Shown here: one piece after another, positions 6,198 to 14,477 of the stretch
How positions within the stretch are numbered: the first letter of the stretch is position 1
Layout: every line of letters starts with the position of its first letter
Assembly: GCF_019207085.1 (NCBI RefSeq)
Contig: NZ_JAATOM010000040.1
Location: 1-36,101, forward strand
Length of the DNA stretch: 36,101 bases
Direction: 5' to 3'
DNA from: Variovorax sp. dw_308
GTDB lineage: Bacteria; Pseudomonadota; Gammaproteobacteria; Burkholderiales; Burkholderiaceae_C
Position numbers and translations under genes: made by a program
The notes under the pieces: model-generated
Seen by the model: the letters and a program-made list of their open reading frames with translations, nothing else
Told to the model about the DNA's origin: nothing
The model's database searches: none

Positions 6198-8000
6198 ATG
6201 ACTTCTCCCGTTGACAAAGATTCCGCAAAGCCTAGCAATTTTCTGCGCCACGTGATCGAAAACGACCTCCAGCAGGGGGTTTACACCGCACGCAAATGGG
6301 GTGGCAGCCCCGGAGACGCGGAGCACCATGCCCAAGGCATGCCGGATCCGGCCAAGGTACGCATGCGCTTCCCGCCGGAACCCAACGGATACCTGCACAT
6401 TGGCCATGCCAAGAGCATCTGGCTGAATTTCGAGCTGGCCAAGGAATACGGCGGCGTCTGCCATCTGCGCTTCGACGACACCAACCCCGAGAAGGAAGAA
6501 CAGGAATACGTCGATTCCATCCGCGATGCGGTGCGCTGGCTGGGCTACGCCACCGACCTGGCCGACCGTCCCGACGCCGCAGGCACGGTCCAGTTGCACG
6601 AGTACTTCGCCAGCGACTACTTCGACTTCATGTACCGCGCCGCGGAATACCTGATCGGCGCCGGCCTGGCCTATGTCGACGAGCAGAGCGCCGAAGAGAT
6701 CCGCGCCAACCGCGGTGATTTCAACACCCCCGGCACCGACAGCCCCTTCCGCAGCCGCAGCGTCGAAGAAAACCTCGCCCGCTTCCGCGCCATGCGCGAC
6801 GGCCAGCTCGACGACGGCGCCGCCATCCTGCGCGCGAAGATCGACATGGCGAGCCCCAACATCAACATGCGCGACCCGGCGCTCTACCGTATCCGCCGTG
6901 CCACGCACCACAACACCGGCGACAAGTGGTGCATCTACCCGATGTACACCTACGCGCACCCGATCGAGGACGCGCTGGAAGCCATCACCCACAGCATCTG
7001 CACGCTGGAGTTCGAGGACCAGCGCCCCTTCTACGACTGGCTACTGGACCGCCTGGCCGAAGGCGGCCTGATCGAGAGCCCGCACCCGCGCCAGTACGAG
7101 TTCGCCCGGCTCAACGTCACCCACATCATCACCAGCAAGCGCAAGCTGCGCCAGCTGGTCGAGGAGGGCCACGTCGACGGCTGGGACGACCCGCGCATGC
7201 CCACGCTGGCCGGCCTGCGCCGCCGCGGCTACACGCCCGACGCGCTCAAGCTGTTCTGCGAACGCAGCGGCGTGACCAAGTCCGGTGGCTGGATCGACTA
7301 CGCGAGCCTGGAGGCCGCGCTGCGCGACACGCTCGACCCGACCGCCCCACGCGCCATGGCCGTGCTGGACCCGGTCAAGCTGGTCATCACCAACTGGGGC
7401 GAACTCATGGGCGGCGACGACGTGCTTGACGACTGCACCGCGCCCGTCCATCCACACCGTCCCGAAATGGGCCGCCGCACCTTCAGGCTCGGCCGCGAAG
7501 TATGGATCGAGGCCACCGACTACGAGGACGTGCAACCCAAGGGCTTCTTCCGCCTGTTTCCCGGCAACAAGGTGCGCCTGAAATACGGCCACGTCATCGA
7601 ATGCACTGGCGGCACGCGCGATGCGGGCGGCAAGCTGATCGAGGTGCAGGCGAAGCTGGTGCCGGACACCAAGAGCGGCACGCCCGGTGCCGATGCGATC
7701 AAGGTGAAGGGCAACATCTCCTGGGTGGCTGCGGCCGATGCCTTGCAGGCCGAAGTGCGCCTGTACGAGCGCTTGTTCGCGGCGGCGAATCCGGGCAGCG
7801 GCGAGTTGCTCGACGAGTTGAACAAGGACAGCCTGGTGACTTGCACCGCGTATGTGGAACCTTCCCTTGCGACGGCGGCAGGCGGCGCGGGCTTCCAGTT
7901 CGAGCGGCATGGCTATTTCGTGGCGGACACGAAGGCCATGGCCGGTGGCAATCGGGTGTTCAACCGCGCGGCGGGGATGCGGGACAGCTGGGGGAAATAG
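6198..8000 (+). CDS. glnS: Glutaminyl-tRNA synthetase
   Basis: The product is a 600-residue class I aminoacyl-tRNA synthetase charging tRNA-Gln with glutamine in the cytoplasm. The 'PPEPNGYLHIGHAKS' segment carries the HIGH motif at 67-70, followed by 'FDDTNPEKE', which is characteristic of GlnRS/GluRS. The KMSKS-type loop reads 'ITSKRKL' (about 311-317), with Thr in place of the Met of E. coli. The C-terminal anticodon-binding beta-barrels occupy about 360-590 ('VKLVITNW', 'DYEDVQPKGFFRLFPG', 'VRLKYGHVIEC'). It is somewhat longer than the E. coli enzyme (about 554 residues). The start is supported by conserved N-terminal 'NFLRHVIENDL'. It lacks an evident ribosome binding site (see the -10 entry). 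Confidence 0.98.
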   Translation: MTSPVDKDSAKPSNFLRHVIENDLQQGVYTARKWGGSPGDAEHHAQGMPDPAKVRMRFPPEPNGYLHIGHAKSIWLNFELAKEYGGVCHLRFDDTNPEKEEQEYVDSIRDAVRWLGYATDLADRPDAAGTVQLHEYFASDYFDFMYRAAEYLIGAGLAYVDEQSAEEIRANRGDFNTPGTDSPFRSRSVEENLARFRAMRDGQLDDGAAILRAKIDMASPNINMRDPALYRIRRATHHNTGDKWCIYPMYTYAHPIEDALEAITHSICTLEFEDQRPFYDWLLDRLAEGGLIESPHPRQYEFARLNVTHIITSKRKLRQLVEEGHVDGWDDPRMPTLAGLRRRGYTPDALKLFCERSGVTKSGGWIDYASLEAALRDTLDPTAPRAMAVLDPVKLVITNWGELMGGDDVLDDCTAPVHPHRPEMGRRTFRLGREVWIEATDYEDVQPKGFFRLFPGNKVRLKYGHVIECTGGTRDAGGKLIEVQAKLVPDTKSGTPGADAIKVKGNISWVAAADALQAEVRLYERLFAAANPGSGELLDELNKDSLVTCTAYVEPSLATAAGGAGFQFERHGYFVADTKAMAGGNRVFNRAAGMRDSWGK

Positions 8001-8014
8001 GGCGCGACCGATAC

Positions 8015-8596
8015 ATGACCCGATTCGAACATTTCATTGCCGTTGCCATCGCCATCACCGGCCTCAGCTTTGCGGCGGTGAGCCATGCGCAGGTTTACAA
8101 GTGCGCCTCCGGCGGCGGCCCCGCGACGTATTCCGACCATCCTTGCTCCGCTACCCAGAACGAAACACTGGATCTCAAATACCGGGTTGACAAGACAGTG
8201 CCGTCCGCGAGACCGGTTGACCACGCGGAGCGGGCGGACAAGGAAAGTGCATTGAAGCCAGTGACAGCGCCGGCTCCCACGGCTGCAGCGCCAGCCATGC
8301 CCGCGCGTCTTGTTTCGCAGGAAGACAACCTCGCCGAACAATGTGTGGACCACTACAGAAAGCATCTCGCCTACCCGCAGGGCGTGAAGATCCTGGGCAG
8401 GAAGCTGGAGCGGACCAGCGCCGAAATCAGGATCCTCGTGGACGTGCGGACCATTTCAAGTCCTGCCACGCCGGTGAGCATCGATCCGATATTCATCAAT
8501 GAAAAATTCATCTGTTTCAGCGACGACGGCTCGTCGCTGAATGAGCGCAATACCCGCATGTACAGCGAACGTCACAAGAAGGGCGAAAGGCTGTAG
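8015..8596 (+). CDS. DUF4124-domain secreted protein
   Basis: The 193-residue protein has a signal peptide (about 1-25, ending SHAQ) followed at once by 'VYKC...GGPATYSDHPC', the typical start of a DUF4124 domain (PF13511). A Pro/Ala-rich linker (about 65-95) follows, then a C-terminal region with two further Cys residues that has no family I recognise. DUF4124 proteins are common, poorly characterised periplasmic proteins in beta- and gammaproteobacteria. The gene begins 14 bp after the glnS stop and could be read through from glnS; no good ribosome binding site is seen. Confidence 0.75.
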   Translation: MTRFEHFIAVAIAITGLSFAAVSHAQVYKCASGGGPATYSDHPCSATQNETLDLKYRVDKTVPSARPVDHAERADKESALKPVTAPAPTAAAPAMPARLVSQEDNLAEQCVDHYRKHLAYPQGVKILGRKLERTSAEIRILVDVRTISSPATPVSIDPIFINEKFICFSDDGSSLNERNTRMYSERHKKGERL

Positions 8597-8629
8597 GCCC
8601 AAATGGCCGCCCGCACGGTCGGCCCTCGC

Positions 8630-8635
8630 TAGACT
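8630..8635 (+). promoter_or_regulatory. Putative -10 element of the M23 peptidase gene
   Basis: TAGACT ends six bases before the ATG at 8642, the same spacing as TAGAAT before glnS, and again no Shine-Dalgarno is visible. This suggests a leaderless or nearly leaderless message. Confidence 0.3.
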
Positions 8636-8641
8636 GGCTGC

Positions 8642-9529
8642 ATGCCGATTCTTTTTCCGTACTCCGGGTGTTCTGCGCTGAATCGCCGCTCTGTCGTGCT
8701 GGGCAGCATGGGGCTGCTGGCGCTGCCGGCCGCACAGGCGGCCAAGTTGTCGAAGCAAGACAGCGCAACGGTCTGGCCACGCGCTTCCCAGGTGCCGGGC
8801 GGCATCGCCCGCCTCTCGCTGGGCCCCGCCGAGCAGCGCCCCGTCGCGCACGATGGCGACGTGCCCCTGCTGGTGGTCGGCGACTCGATCGAGTGGACGG
8901 CCGTGGTCGGCATCCCGCTGGCGGCCAGGCCCGGCGAGGCGAACATCTCGGTGCTGCAGGCCAAGGGCGGCGCGTCGCGCGAGATCAGCTACACGATCGC
9001 GCCCAAGCAATACAGCGTCCAGAAACTCAAGGTCGCGCCCGGCACGGTCGACCTCTCGCCCGAGGACGAAGCCCGCTACCAGCGCGAGCGAGCGCGCCAG
9101 GAGAAGTTCACCGCTGTCTTCACCGAGCCCGAGCCGCAGGAGATGCGCATGCGCGTCCCCGTGCCGGGCCGCCGCTCCAGTTCCTTCGGCCTGCGCCGCG
9201 TGTTCAACGGCCAGTCGCGCAATCCGCACAGCGGCATGGACATCGCGGCCGGCACCGGCACGCCTGTGCTGGCGCCGTTGCCGGGCCGGGTCATCGACAC
9301 GGGCGACTATTTCTTCAACGGCAACACGGTCTGGATGGACCACGGCGGCGGCCTGCTCACGATGTATTGCCACCTGAGCCGCATCGACGTGAAGCCCGGC
9401 GACATGCTGATGACCGGCGAGCGCCTGGCGCTGGTCGGCGCCACCGGCCGCGTGACCGGGCCGCACCTGCACTGGTCGGTGATGCTCAATCGCGCAATGG
9501 TCGACCCGGCGCTGTTCATCGCCGGCTGA
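8642..9529 (+). CDS. M23 family metallopeptidase with Tat-like signal
   Basis: The 295-residue protein starts with a twin-arginine-like signal ('NRRSVVLGSMG', hydrophobic core to about residue 33, AQA cleavage region). A middle beta-rich region (about 40-160) precedes an M23/LytM peptidase domain (about 165-292). The zinc ligands are visible: H196 and D200 in 'NPHSGMD', H277 in 'GPHLHWSV', with H244 in 'YCHLS' as catalytic His. These enzymes cut peptidoglycan cross-bridges or stem peptides in the periplasm. All metal ligands are present, so it is probably active rather than a divisome activator of the EnvC/NlpD kind. It is followed immediately by a pseudogene remnant. Confidence 0.92.
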   Translation: MPILFPYSGCSALNRRSVVLGSMGLLALPAAQAAKLSKQDSATVWPRASQVPGGIARLSLGPAEQRPVAHDGDVPLLVVGDSIEWTAVVGIPLAARPGEANISVLQAKGGASREISYTIAPKQYSVQKLKVAPGTVDLSPEDEARYQRERARQEKFTAVFTEPEPQEMRMRVPVPGRRSSSFGLRRVFNGQSRNPHSGMDIAAGTGTPVLAPLPGRVIDTGDYFFNGNTVWMDHGGGLLTMYCHLSRIDVKPGDMLMTGERLALVGATGRVTGPHLHWSVMLNRAMVDPALFIAG

Positions 9530-9531
9530 GG

Positions 9532-9726
9532 TGGGCATACGCGCTGGCCGAGTGTTTCGCTGGCGCGCCTGCCAACGAGAAAGGCCTGGGCCAGACGCTG
9601 GCCTACCTCGACTCGACCTTCGACATCAACGGCGCCACGGCCCTGCTGGTGATCCTCGCGCTGCTGGGCGTGTCGATCGTGCGCTTCATGACCTGGCTCG
9701 AAAAGCGCCTGCTGCACAGGCAGTGA
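9532..9726 (+). pseudogene. C-terminal remnant of an ABC transporter permease (SsuC/TauC type)
   Basis: In the frame ending at TGA 9724-9726 lies a recognisable permease C-terminus: 'AYALAECFAGA', 'EKGLGQTLAYLDSTFDI', a last membrane helix 'ALLVILALLGVSIVRFM' and a terminal 'WLEKRLLHRQ'. This is how NitT/TauT-type permeases end. The bulk of the permease is missing, and the fragment begins only a few bases after the M23 peptidase stop. A deletion has apparently removed the 5' part and whatever lay upstream. The next gene is a broken TauD-type dioxygenase, which in intact clusters commonly accompanies such transporters. Confidence 0.7.
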
Positions 9727-9772
9727 GGCCGCCCTCCTCCACTTCAACTTTCACCCACCGAAGGACCTGATC

Positions 9773-10666
9773 ATGGCCAATACCGCCCCCATGACGTTGA
9801 TCGACATCCCCGGCCGCTACAAGCACATCCGCCCGGTGCCGCGCATGCCGAACTTCGCGGCATGGATCGAGGGCGTCGACCTCTCCATGCCGCTGACGGA
9901 CCCGGTCAAGGCCGAGTTGCGGCAGGCGCTGTTCGACTTCGAGGTGATCTTCTTCAAGCCGCAGAAGATCACGCCCGAACAGCACATCGAACTCGGCAAG
10001 GTGTTCGGCCCGGTGTCGAAGGGCTCCTACTTCGACCGCCGGCCCGATGCGCCCGACCTGGAGATGATCGTCTCCGACCGCGAGCGTCCGCCGGCCATCG
10101 ACAACTGGCACACCGACATCAGCTGGAAGCCCAATCCGCCGCTGGGCACTGCGATCCAAATCACCGACACGCCGCCGGCCGGCGGCAACACCTGCTGGAG
10201 CAGCACCAGCAAGGCCTACGACTGGCTTTCGCCGGGCATGCAGCGCTACCTCGAAGACCTGAGCGCGGTGCACAGCTGGGAGGTCTCGGGCTTTCGCGAA
10301 TACCTCGGCAAGTAGGGCGACGACGCGCTCATCGCGGCCATCAAGGCGTTCAAGCCGGTGACGCATCCAGTGGTGCGCCTCAACCCGGACTCGGGCCGCA
10401 AGTGCATCTTCGTGAATGCCGACTTCACCCGCAACATTGTCGGCATCGACCGGCACGAGGCGCGCGGCATCCTGCACTTCCTGCTCGACTGGCTGCGCAA
10501 GCCCGAGTTCATGGTGCATCACCAGTGGGAAGCCGGCGGCATCGCCGTCTGGGACAACCGCAGCACGCAGCACTACGCGGTGGCCGACTACTGGCCGCAC
10601 TACCGCGTCAACCAGCGCATTACATTCGACGTGCCGGAAGCCTCCGCGACCGCTGGCAACCCTTGA
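9773..10666 (+). pseudogene. TauD/TfdA-family dioxygenase interrupted by an in-frame TAG
   Basis: The frame opens at ATG 9773 and would encode about 297 residues, the usual size of the alpha-ketoglutarate-dependent TauD family. Codon 181 (10313-10315) is TAG, and the same frame continues without any shift to TGA at 10664-10666. The iron ligands H113 and D115 ('NWHTDISW') lie before the stop, while the distal His ('TQHYAVADYW', codon 267) and the co-substrate Arg ('VNQRITF', codon 282) lie after it. Neither half can form an active site. Apart from one substitution the gene looks intact, so the lesion is recent or is a sequencing error. TauD-type enzymes release sulfite from alkylsulfonates or attack related substrates. 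Confidence 0.85.
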
Positions 10667-10695
10667 CAGCAAGCATTCAGGGGAGAAACAAGTTC

Positions 10696-10770
10696 ATGGA
10701 CAAGATGGGCGAGCACGGCTTCAGGGAGTACCTGGAAGTGAAGGCCGTGACGGGCTACCAGCCGGCCTGA
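10696..10770 (+). CDS. Short ORF, possible gene remnant (24 residues)
   Basis: A purine-rich GGGGAGA precedes the ATG by about nine bases and the frame ends in TGA. The 24-residue product (MDKMGEHGFREYLE...) looks protein-like and could be the C-terminal scrap of a larger gene, since the reading frame is also open upstream. I do not recognise the family. Its place directly after two decayed genes favours a remnant. Confidence 0.3.
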   Translation: MDKMGEHGFREYLEVKAVTGYQPA

Positions 10771-10786
10771 GCGGGATGGCGGCCGG

Positions 10787-11122
10787 TCACACCGGCCGCT
10801 TGTAGACCACGCCCATCACGGTGCCGTTGTCGTCCACGCTGCACACGGCGCTGCGGCCGGACGGCCCTACCTTGAGGTTGATGGCATAGACGCCATCGAC
10901 CGTCGAAGTGCCACTGGCCACGACGATGTCCGAGACAGGCACCTTCAACTTGCGCGCCGAGGCGTTGACGCAGTTGGCCACGGCGCGCTGCGGGGCGCCG
11001 CCCACGTTGGCCGCTGACGTCGGCACCGGCCAGTCCAGTTGGTCGGAGGTGCTGCTGCAAGCCGCGAGGCAGCCGACCGTGGCGAATGCCGCCAGCATCC
11101 TTGCGCCGAAGAAGTTCTGCAT
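10787..11122 (-). CDS. Small lipoprotein of unknown function
   Basis: The 111-residue product has a lipoprotein signal peptide with the lipobox LAAC at C22. The ATG at 11120-11122 is chosen because GGGAGAA lies six bases upstream and the lipobox is then correctly placed; longer frames lack a signal. The mature part contains 'AVANCVNASARKLKVP' and 'YAINLKVGPSGRSAVCSVDDNGTV', a small beta-rich domain with two Cys that could form a disulfide. It resembles unnamed periplasmic lipoproteins of Comamonadaceae. It stands alone, convergent with the decayed tauD region. Confidence 0.75.
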   Translation of the reverse strand: MQNFFGARMLAAFATVGCLAACSSTSDQLDWPVPTSAANVGGAPQRAVANCVNASARKLKVPVSDIVVASGTSTVDGVYAINLKVGPSGRSAVCSVDDNGTVMGVVYKRPV

Positions 11123-11211
11123 GACGTTCTCCCGATGATGTCGTTGGATACTAATCCAGCACGGTAGAGAACCACAGCGCCTCGCCCTGGCCCATCCCGG
11201 CCCGGCCCGGC

Positions 11212-12165
11212 CTACCGGACGATCGGCCGCGTCAGGTACACCGCCTCCCGCCCGACGACCGGCTCGCGCGTCGGCATGAACACGGTGCAGTCGTCGCAAG
11301 GCGAACGGATTTCCTCCGCGCCGTCTGTGCCGATCAATTCACCCTTGGCAAAGGTCTCGAAGCCGATCAAGGGGCGCGTGAAGGCGAAGTCCGTTGTCTT
11401 GACCATGAGCGTCTGCAGCAGTTCGAAGCGGCGTTGCGGCTCGGCCGCGGGCGACGCCGCGCGCTCGACCAGGCCGAAGTGCGCGAGGAAGCGCATGGTC
11501 ACCTCGATGGCAAGGTCCGCCGTGGCGCGCTTGAAGTGCTGGCCGCATTCGACCACCACCGCCGCGCCCGGGGCGTCTGCGCCCGCATGCCGGCCATGCT
11601 GGATCAGCGGCGTGCCGGAGCCCAGGCCATTGGGCATGACCAGGTGCACTGGCGGCAGGCCGATGGCCAGCGCCACGTCGGCATTGCGCGCGAAATCGGG
11701 ATAGACCCAGAACGGCACCACGTCCTGGCTGGTGGAATGTATGTCGAGGATGTGGTCGGCCGCCGCGACCACCGGGCGCAAGGCGCGGGCGCGGCGCAGT
11801 TCGGGGCTGTCCTCGGCGCCTTCCAGCAGTTCGTCGGACCAGATGCGGTTCAGGTTGTGGACGATCTGGCGGTTCTCGAAGGGACGGTCGATGTCGAAAG
11901 CGTCATAGGCCTCGACATGCGCGAAGCTCACCGTCAGCGTACCGACGAGAGGTCGCACGCCGGTGTCGAGCAGGTGCCTGGCCGCGACCATGCCGCAGAT
12001 CTCGTTGCCGTGCGTGAGCGCATTGATCAGCACATGCGGGCCGGGCTGGCCGGATTCGAAGCGATGCACATAGTCGATGCCGGTGTTGCCCTGGCGATAG
12101 GCCGACAGGTCGCCCTGCGTGACTTCGATGAGGGTGGCGGATGGGGCGATGGTTTCTGCGGTCAT
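11212..12165 (-). CDS. Succinylglutamate desuccinylase/aspartoacylase family hydrolase
   Basis: The 317-residue zinc hydrolase belongs to the AstE/AspA family (PF04952). The zinc site is visible: H52 and E55 in 'THGNE', and H143 in 'ILDIHST'. 'HNLNR' (about 103-107) supplies substrate-binding Asn/Arg, and E206 in 'VVVECGQH' is the likely general base. Members hydrolyse N-acyl amino acids or related amides. The real substrate is uncertain because the gene is not in an arginine-degradation (ast) cluster. The start at 12165 (MTAET...) precedes the first conserved residues; an upstream frame to 12243 exists but reads like non-coding sequence. No good Shine-Dalgarno is seen. Confidence 0.85.
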   Translation of the reverse strand: MTAETIAPSATLIEVTQGDLSAYRQGNTGIDYVHRFESGQPGPHVLINALTHGNEICGMVAARHLLDTGVRPLVGTLTVSFAHVEAYDAFDIDRPFENRQIVHNLNRIWSDELLEGAEDSPELRRARALRPVVAAADHILDIHSTSQDVVPFWVYPDFARNADVALAIGLPPVHLVMPNGLGSGTPLIQHGRHAGADAPGAAVVVECGQHFKRATADLAIEVTMRFLAHFGLVERAASPAAEPQRRFELLQTLMVKTTDFAFTRPLIGFETFAKGELIGTDGAEEIRSPCDDCTVFMPTREPVVGREAVYLTRPIVR

Positions 12166-12299
12166 GGATTGTGGGGAGTGCGTTGCGCGCCAGAGTTTGC
12201 TACACCTTGGCAGGTCGCGCTGTCGGCAGGTATTCCGACACACGCAAGCCCTGCAAAGACGCTCTAATGGGGCGACCCATCAACGAGGAAGGAAATGAC

Positions 12300-12512
12300 A
12301 TGTCCCAATTCGCCACGGTGACAGGCCACGTGACGTACACGCCCGGCGACGGCACGCCGATCCCGATTCCGAAGGGCCGCATCGAAGTCGAGTTGACCTT
12401 CGACAGCGCCACCCTGAGCTGGGAGGCCGAGCGCGGCGTGGTCGGGCTGACCGCCATCCCGCGCATGCAGTTCGACGAGTACGTGGAGGACGGGAAGATC
12501 GTGATGGAGTAA
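12300..12512 (+). CDS. Small conserved hypothetical protein (70 residues)
   Basis: The ATG at 12300 is preceded by an excellent GAGGAAGGA at about 6-7 bases, which decides this start over the in-frame ATG at 12267. The product is predicted to be mainly beta strand ('ATVTGHVTYTPGDG', 'GRIEVELTFDSATLSW', 'GVVGLTAIPRMQFDEYV') with no signal peptide, so it is likely a small cytoplasmic beta-barrel or sheet protein. I do not recognise a named family. It ends 19 bp before the NHL-repeat lipoprotein gene and may be co-transcribed with it. Confidence 0.7.
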   Translation: MSQFATVTGHVTYTPGDGTPIPIPKGRIEVELTFDSATLSWEAERGVVGLTAIPRMQFDEYVEDGKIVME

Positions 12513-12531
12513 ACACCGGGACACATCGCTC

Positions 12532-13680
12532 ATGAAGTTCACCCTCCCCCGCTGGCTGCCCCTGTCCGCCTGCGCCGGCGCCATCGCAGCTTCGATCATC
12601 GGCTGCACCTCTCCCTCCGCCTCTTCCCCGGCCAACATGGCCGGCGCCGCAGCCCCGAGCTGGCGCGTGGACGCCGCGTGGCCCAAGCCGCTGCCCAACA
12701 AATGGATCCTCGGGCAGGTCAGCGGCATCGCCACCGATACCGACGACCACGTCTGGGTGTTGCAACGCCCGGGCAGCCTCACCGAAGACGAACGCAGCGC
12801 CGCGCTCAACCCGCCGCAAGCCAACTGCTGCACGGCCGCACCGCCGGTGCTGGAGTTCGACGCGGCCGGCAACCTGCTGCGCTCCTGGGGCGGCAAGGGC
12901 GCGGGCTATGACTGGCCCGAGAACGAGCACGGTATCCACGTCGATGCCAAGGGCTTCGTGTGGATCACCGGCAACGGCGACAACGACGGCCAGGTGCTCA
13001 AGTTCACCCGCGATGGTAAGTTCGTGATGCAGATCGGCAAGGTCGGCCCGCAGACCGGCAGCGCCGACACCACGCGCCTGGGGCGCCCAGCCGGCGTGGA
13101 GGTCGACATGGCGGCCAACGAGGTCTACGTGGCGGACGGCTACCACAACAACCGCGTGATCGTGTTCGATGCCGACTCCGGCGCCTTCAAGCGGATGTGG
13201 GGCGCCTACGGCAAGCCGCCGATCGCCGTCGGCAAGCCCGATGGCCGGCGCACCGCCGCACCCACCGCCGCTCAGTTGCAGACCTTCGGAAGCCCGGTGC
13301 ATTGCGCCCGCGTAGCGCGCGACGGCCTGGTCTATGTGTGCGACCGGCTCAACAACCGCGTGCAGGTGTTCCGCAAGAACGGCGAGTACCTGAAGGAGTT
13401 TTCCGTCGAGCCGCAGACGGCCGGCAACGGCGCGGTGTGGGACATCGTGCTGTCGCGCGACCCGGCGCAACGCTGGCTGCTGATGGCCGATGGCCGCAAC
13501 AACCAGGTGCTGGTGTTGTCACGCGACACCGGCGCGGTACAGGGCCGGCTGGGTCGCGCGGGCCGCTATGCGGGCGAGTTCCATTGGGTGCACGACCTGG
13601 CGGTGGACTCGCAGGGCAACCTGTATGCGGGCGAGGTCGACACCGGCAAGCGGGCGCAGAAGTTCGTGGTGAACCGCTGA
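12532..13680 (+). CDS. NHL-repeat beta-propeller lipoprotein
   Basis: The 382-residue protein has a lipoprotein signal with lipobox IIGC at C25. The rest is a repeated pattern of NHL-type blades: 'VSGIATDTDDHVWVLQR', 'HGIHVDAKGFVWIT', 'PAGVEVDMAANEVYVAD', 'CARVARDGLVYVCDR', 'VWDIVLSR', 'VHDLAVDSQGNLYAGE', consistent with a six-bladed propeller. Related secreted proteins include peptidyl-alpha-hydroxyglycine amidating lyase-like and SMP-30-like folds, but no catalytic set is clear. 'PPQANCCTAAPPVL' is an unusual insertion with a CC pair after the first blade. It probably acts at the periplasmic face of a membrane. It is convergent with livF, with a hairpin between. Confidence 0.85.
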   Translation: MKFTLPRWLPLSACAGAIAASIIGCTSPSASSPANMAGAAAPSWRVDAAWPKPLPNKWILGQVSGIATDTDDHVWVLQRPGSLTEDERSAALNPPQANCCTAAPPVLEFDAAGNLLRSWGGKGAGYDWPENEHGIHVDAKGFVWITGNGDNDGQVLKFTRDGKFVMQIGKVGPQTGSADTTRLGRPAGVEVDMAANEVYVADGYHNNRVIVFDADSGAFKRMWGAYGKPPIAVGKPDGRRTAAPTAAQLQTFGSPVHCARVARDGLVYVCDRLNNRVQVFRKNGEYLKEFSVEPQTAGNGAVWDIVLSRDPAQRWLLMADGRNNQVLVLSRDTGAVQGRLGRAGRYAGEFHWVHDLAVDSQGNLYAGEVDTGKRAQKFVVNR

Positions 13681-13725
13681 TGAATTCGGGCAACCGAACA
13701 CGAGGGTTCGGCTGCCTGCAATTCA
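13681..13725. terminator. Bidirectional stem-loop between NHL gene and livF
   Basis: An 11-bp stem (13689-13699 with 13706-13716, one mismatch) closes a 6-base loop. It is extended by an outer TGAATT/AATTCA pair (13681-13686 with 13720-13725). It starts right at the NHL stop and ends 13 bp before the livF stop. There is no long T run, so it may work as a terminator or 3'-end stabiliser for both converging messages. Confidence 0.55.
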
Positions 13726-13738
13726 AGGCCGCCGCAAT

Positions 13739-14461
<723 letters not shown>

Positions 14462-14477
14462 GTGTTGGTTCCTTCTC

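Noticed and set aside
7131..7151. Non-canonical KMSKS loop (ITSKRKL) in GlnRS as a sign of altered function
   Set aside because: The SKRKL core is intact and the Thr variant appears, from memory, to be usual in betaproteobacterial GlnRS.
10313..10315. TAG read as a recoded sense codon (pyrrolysine or suppression) in the dioxygenase
   Set aside because: No supporting machinery or downstream element is visible, and the adjacent permease scrap shows that the locus is decaying; a nonsense mutation is simpler.
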